Source: Candidatus Zixiibacteriota bacterium
Lineage (GTDB): Bacteria > Zixibacteria > MSB-5A5 > JAUVRN01
DNA length: 7,058 nucleotides
Direction of reading: 5' to 3'
NCBI GenBank assembly: GCA_030597645.1
Contig: JAUVRN010000098.1
Coordinates: 1-7,058 of the forward strand
The notes beneath the pieces were generated by a model, which saw nothing but the letters and a program-made list of their open reading frames with translations, did no database searches and was not told where the DNA came from. Positions 6,643 through 7,058 of the stretch are shown here, in pieces. Numbering within the stretch: position 1 is the stretch's first letter; each line of letters starts with the position of its first letter. A program made the position numbers and the translations under genes.

Positions 6643-7058
6643 TTAACACTTGCTGAATGCGCAGTTGAAACAGGTGAGGCACCCCTCCTCGTGAGTCAAC
6701 GGGCCGTCACAATCCGGACAGCGCAGCATGCCCTGGTCCGGGTGACCATTCCTAGTTTTCACACCATTGCCGAAGTGTTTGGACAGCACCTTGGAAATGG
6801 CGTCCGGAATCGAGTTGATCAGCGTGCCCTTGTCAAAGACCGCGGATGATCCACCGATGCCCTCGAGCTGCTCGATCACCTTTGTCACCGGAATGTGCGA
6901 ACGCAGCGCCAGAGAGACCATCCGGCAGATTGCCTCCGAATCGGCCATGGCCGAATACCCCGACTTGCCGATCTGGGCGAACACCTCGAACGGCCGTCCG
7001 TTCTTGACGTTGATCGTCACATACAGATTGCCGTAGCCGGTACGTACGCGCTCGGTAA
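6643..7058 (-). CDS. nrdJ: Vitamin B12-dependent (class II) ribonucleotide reductase, C-terminal part; runs off the right edge
   Basis: Only the last 137 residues are in the window; the gene enters from the right edge mid-codon, and its stop TAA is at 6643-6645. The enzyme reduces ribonucleotides to deoxyribonucleotides in the cytoplasm using adenosylcobalamin, without oxygen. The fragment matches the NrdJ C-terminal TSCPD domain: RTGYGNLYVTIN, then GRPFEVFAQIGKSG, AICRMVSLALRS, EGIGGSSAVF and SIPDAISKVL. The motif that names the domain reads SIPDA here, with Ile in the Cys position, as in some other NrdJ proteins. The end is a cysteine-rich ribbon: CPDC at fragment residues 113-116, Cys126, CFNC at 129-132, and a terminal Cys137. 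This suits metal binding or the C-terminal redox role known in ribonucleotide reductases. An internal GTG at 7018-7020 is a Val codon, not a start. The active-site barrel and true start lie outside the window. Confidence 0.93.
   Translation of the reverse strand, partial: TERVRTGYGNLYVTINVKNGRPFEVFAQIGKSGYSAMADSEAICRMVSLALRSHIPVTKVIEQLEGIGGSSAVFDKGTLINSIPDAISKVLSKHFGNGVKTRNGHPDQGMLRCPDCDGPLTHEEGCLTCFNCAFSKC

Noticed and set aside
6618..6644. 8-base direct repeat TCAAGGTT (6618-6625 and 6637-6644) beside the nrdJ stop
   Set aside because: It is short and could be chance, and it does not flank the palindromic element as a target-site duplication would.
6767..7036. Plus-strand frame of 89 codons
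   Set aside because: It is antisense to nrdJ, whose TSCPD-domain motifs are clear on the other strand.

Overview
The window is GC-rich bacterial chromosome, dominated by one very large secreted protein gene. That protein ends in a YPNPFNP-type / FlgD-like C-terminal tail of the kind found in the Bacteroidota–Chlorobiota–Rhodothermota group and related FCB-superphylum candidate phyla. Tail, high GC and a class II ribonucleotide reductase fit a GC-rich FCB-type bacterium, perhaps known only from metagenomes. The species cannot be named from this sequence.

Layout from left to right. Positions 1-114 are a leader with a stem-loop, a TAnnTTTG-like promoter element and a ribosome binding site. Positions 115-5814 (+) encode a 1899-residue secreted subtilisin-like serine protease. 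Its order is signal peptide, prodomain, S8 catalytic domain with intact Asp/His/Ser and oxyanion Asn, two related beta-sandwich repeats, a first set of eight FG-GAP/VCBS-like repeats, three SbsA-type Ig-like domains, a second set of seven more canonical calcium-loop repeats, and the C-terminal sorting/FlgD-like domain. A 139-base gap follows, holding a hairpin and a good sigma-70-type promoter for a tRNA-Lys(UUU) gene at 5954-6028. Next come a candidate terminator and a hairpin-rich gene-free interval. A 73-codon open reading frame for a small two-helix membrane protein lies at 6296-6517. A nested inverted repeat resembling a REP/MITE-type palindromic element fills the gap between it and a convergent gene. 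That last gene (6643 to the right edge, minus strand) is the 3' end of nrdJ, the vitamin B12-dependent ribonucleotide reductase, with its TSCPD domain and terminal cysteine-rich ribbon.

The genes do not form an operon or a recognisable joint system: a secreted protease, a tRNA, a small unknown membrane protein and a nucleotide-metabolism gene sit side by side with separate signals. I found no defence system, CRISPR array, transposase or integrase. The items most worth a second look are the paired-propeller protease and the intergenic palindromic element.
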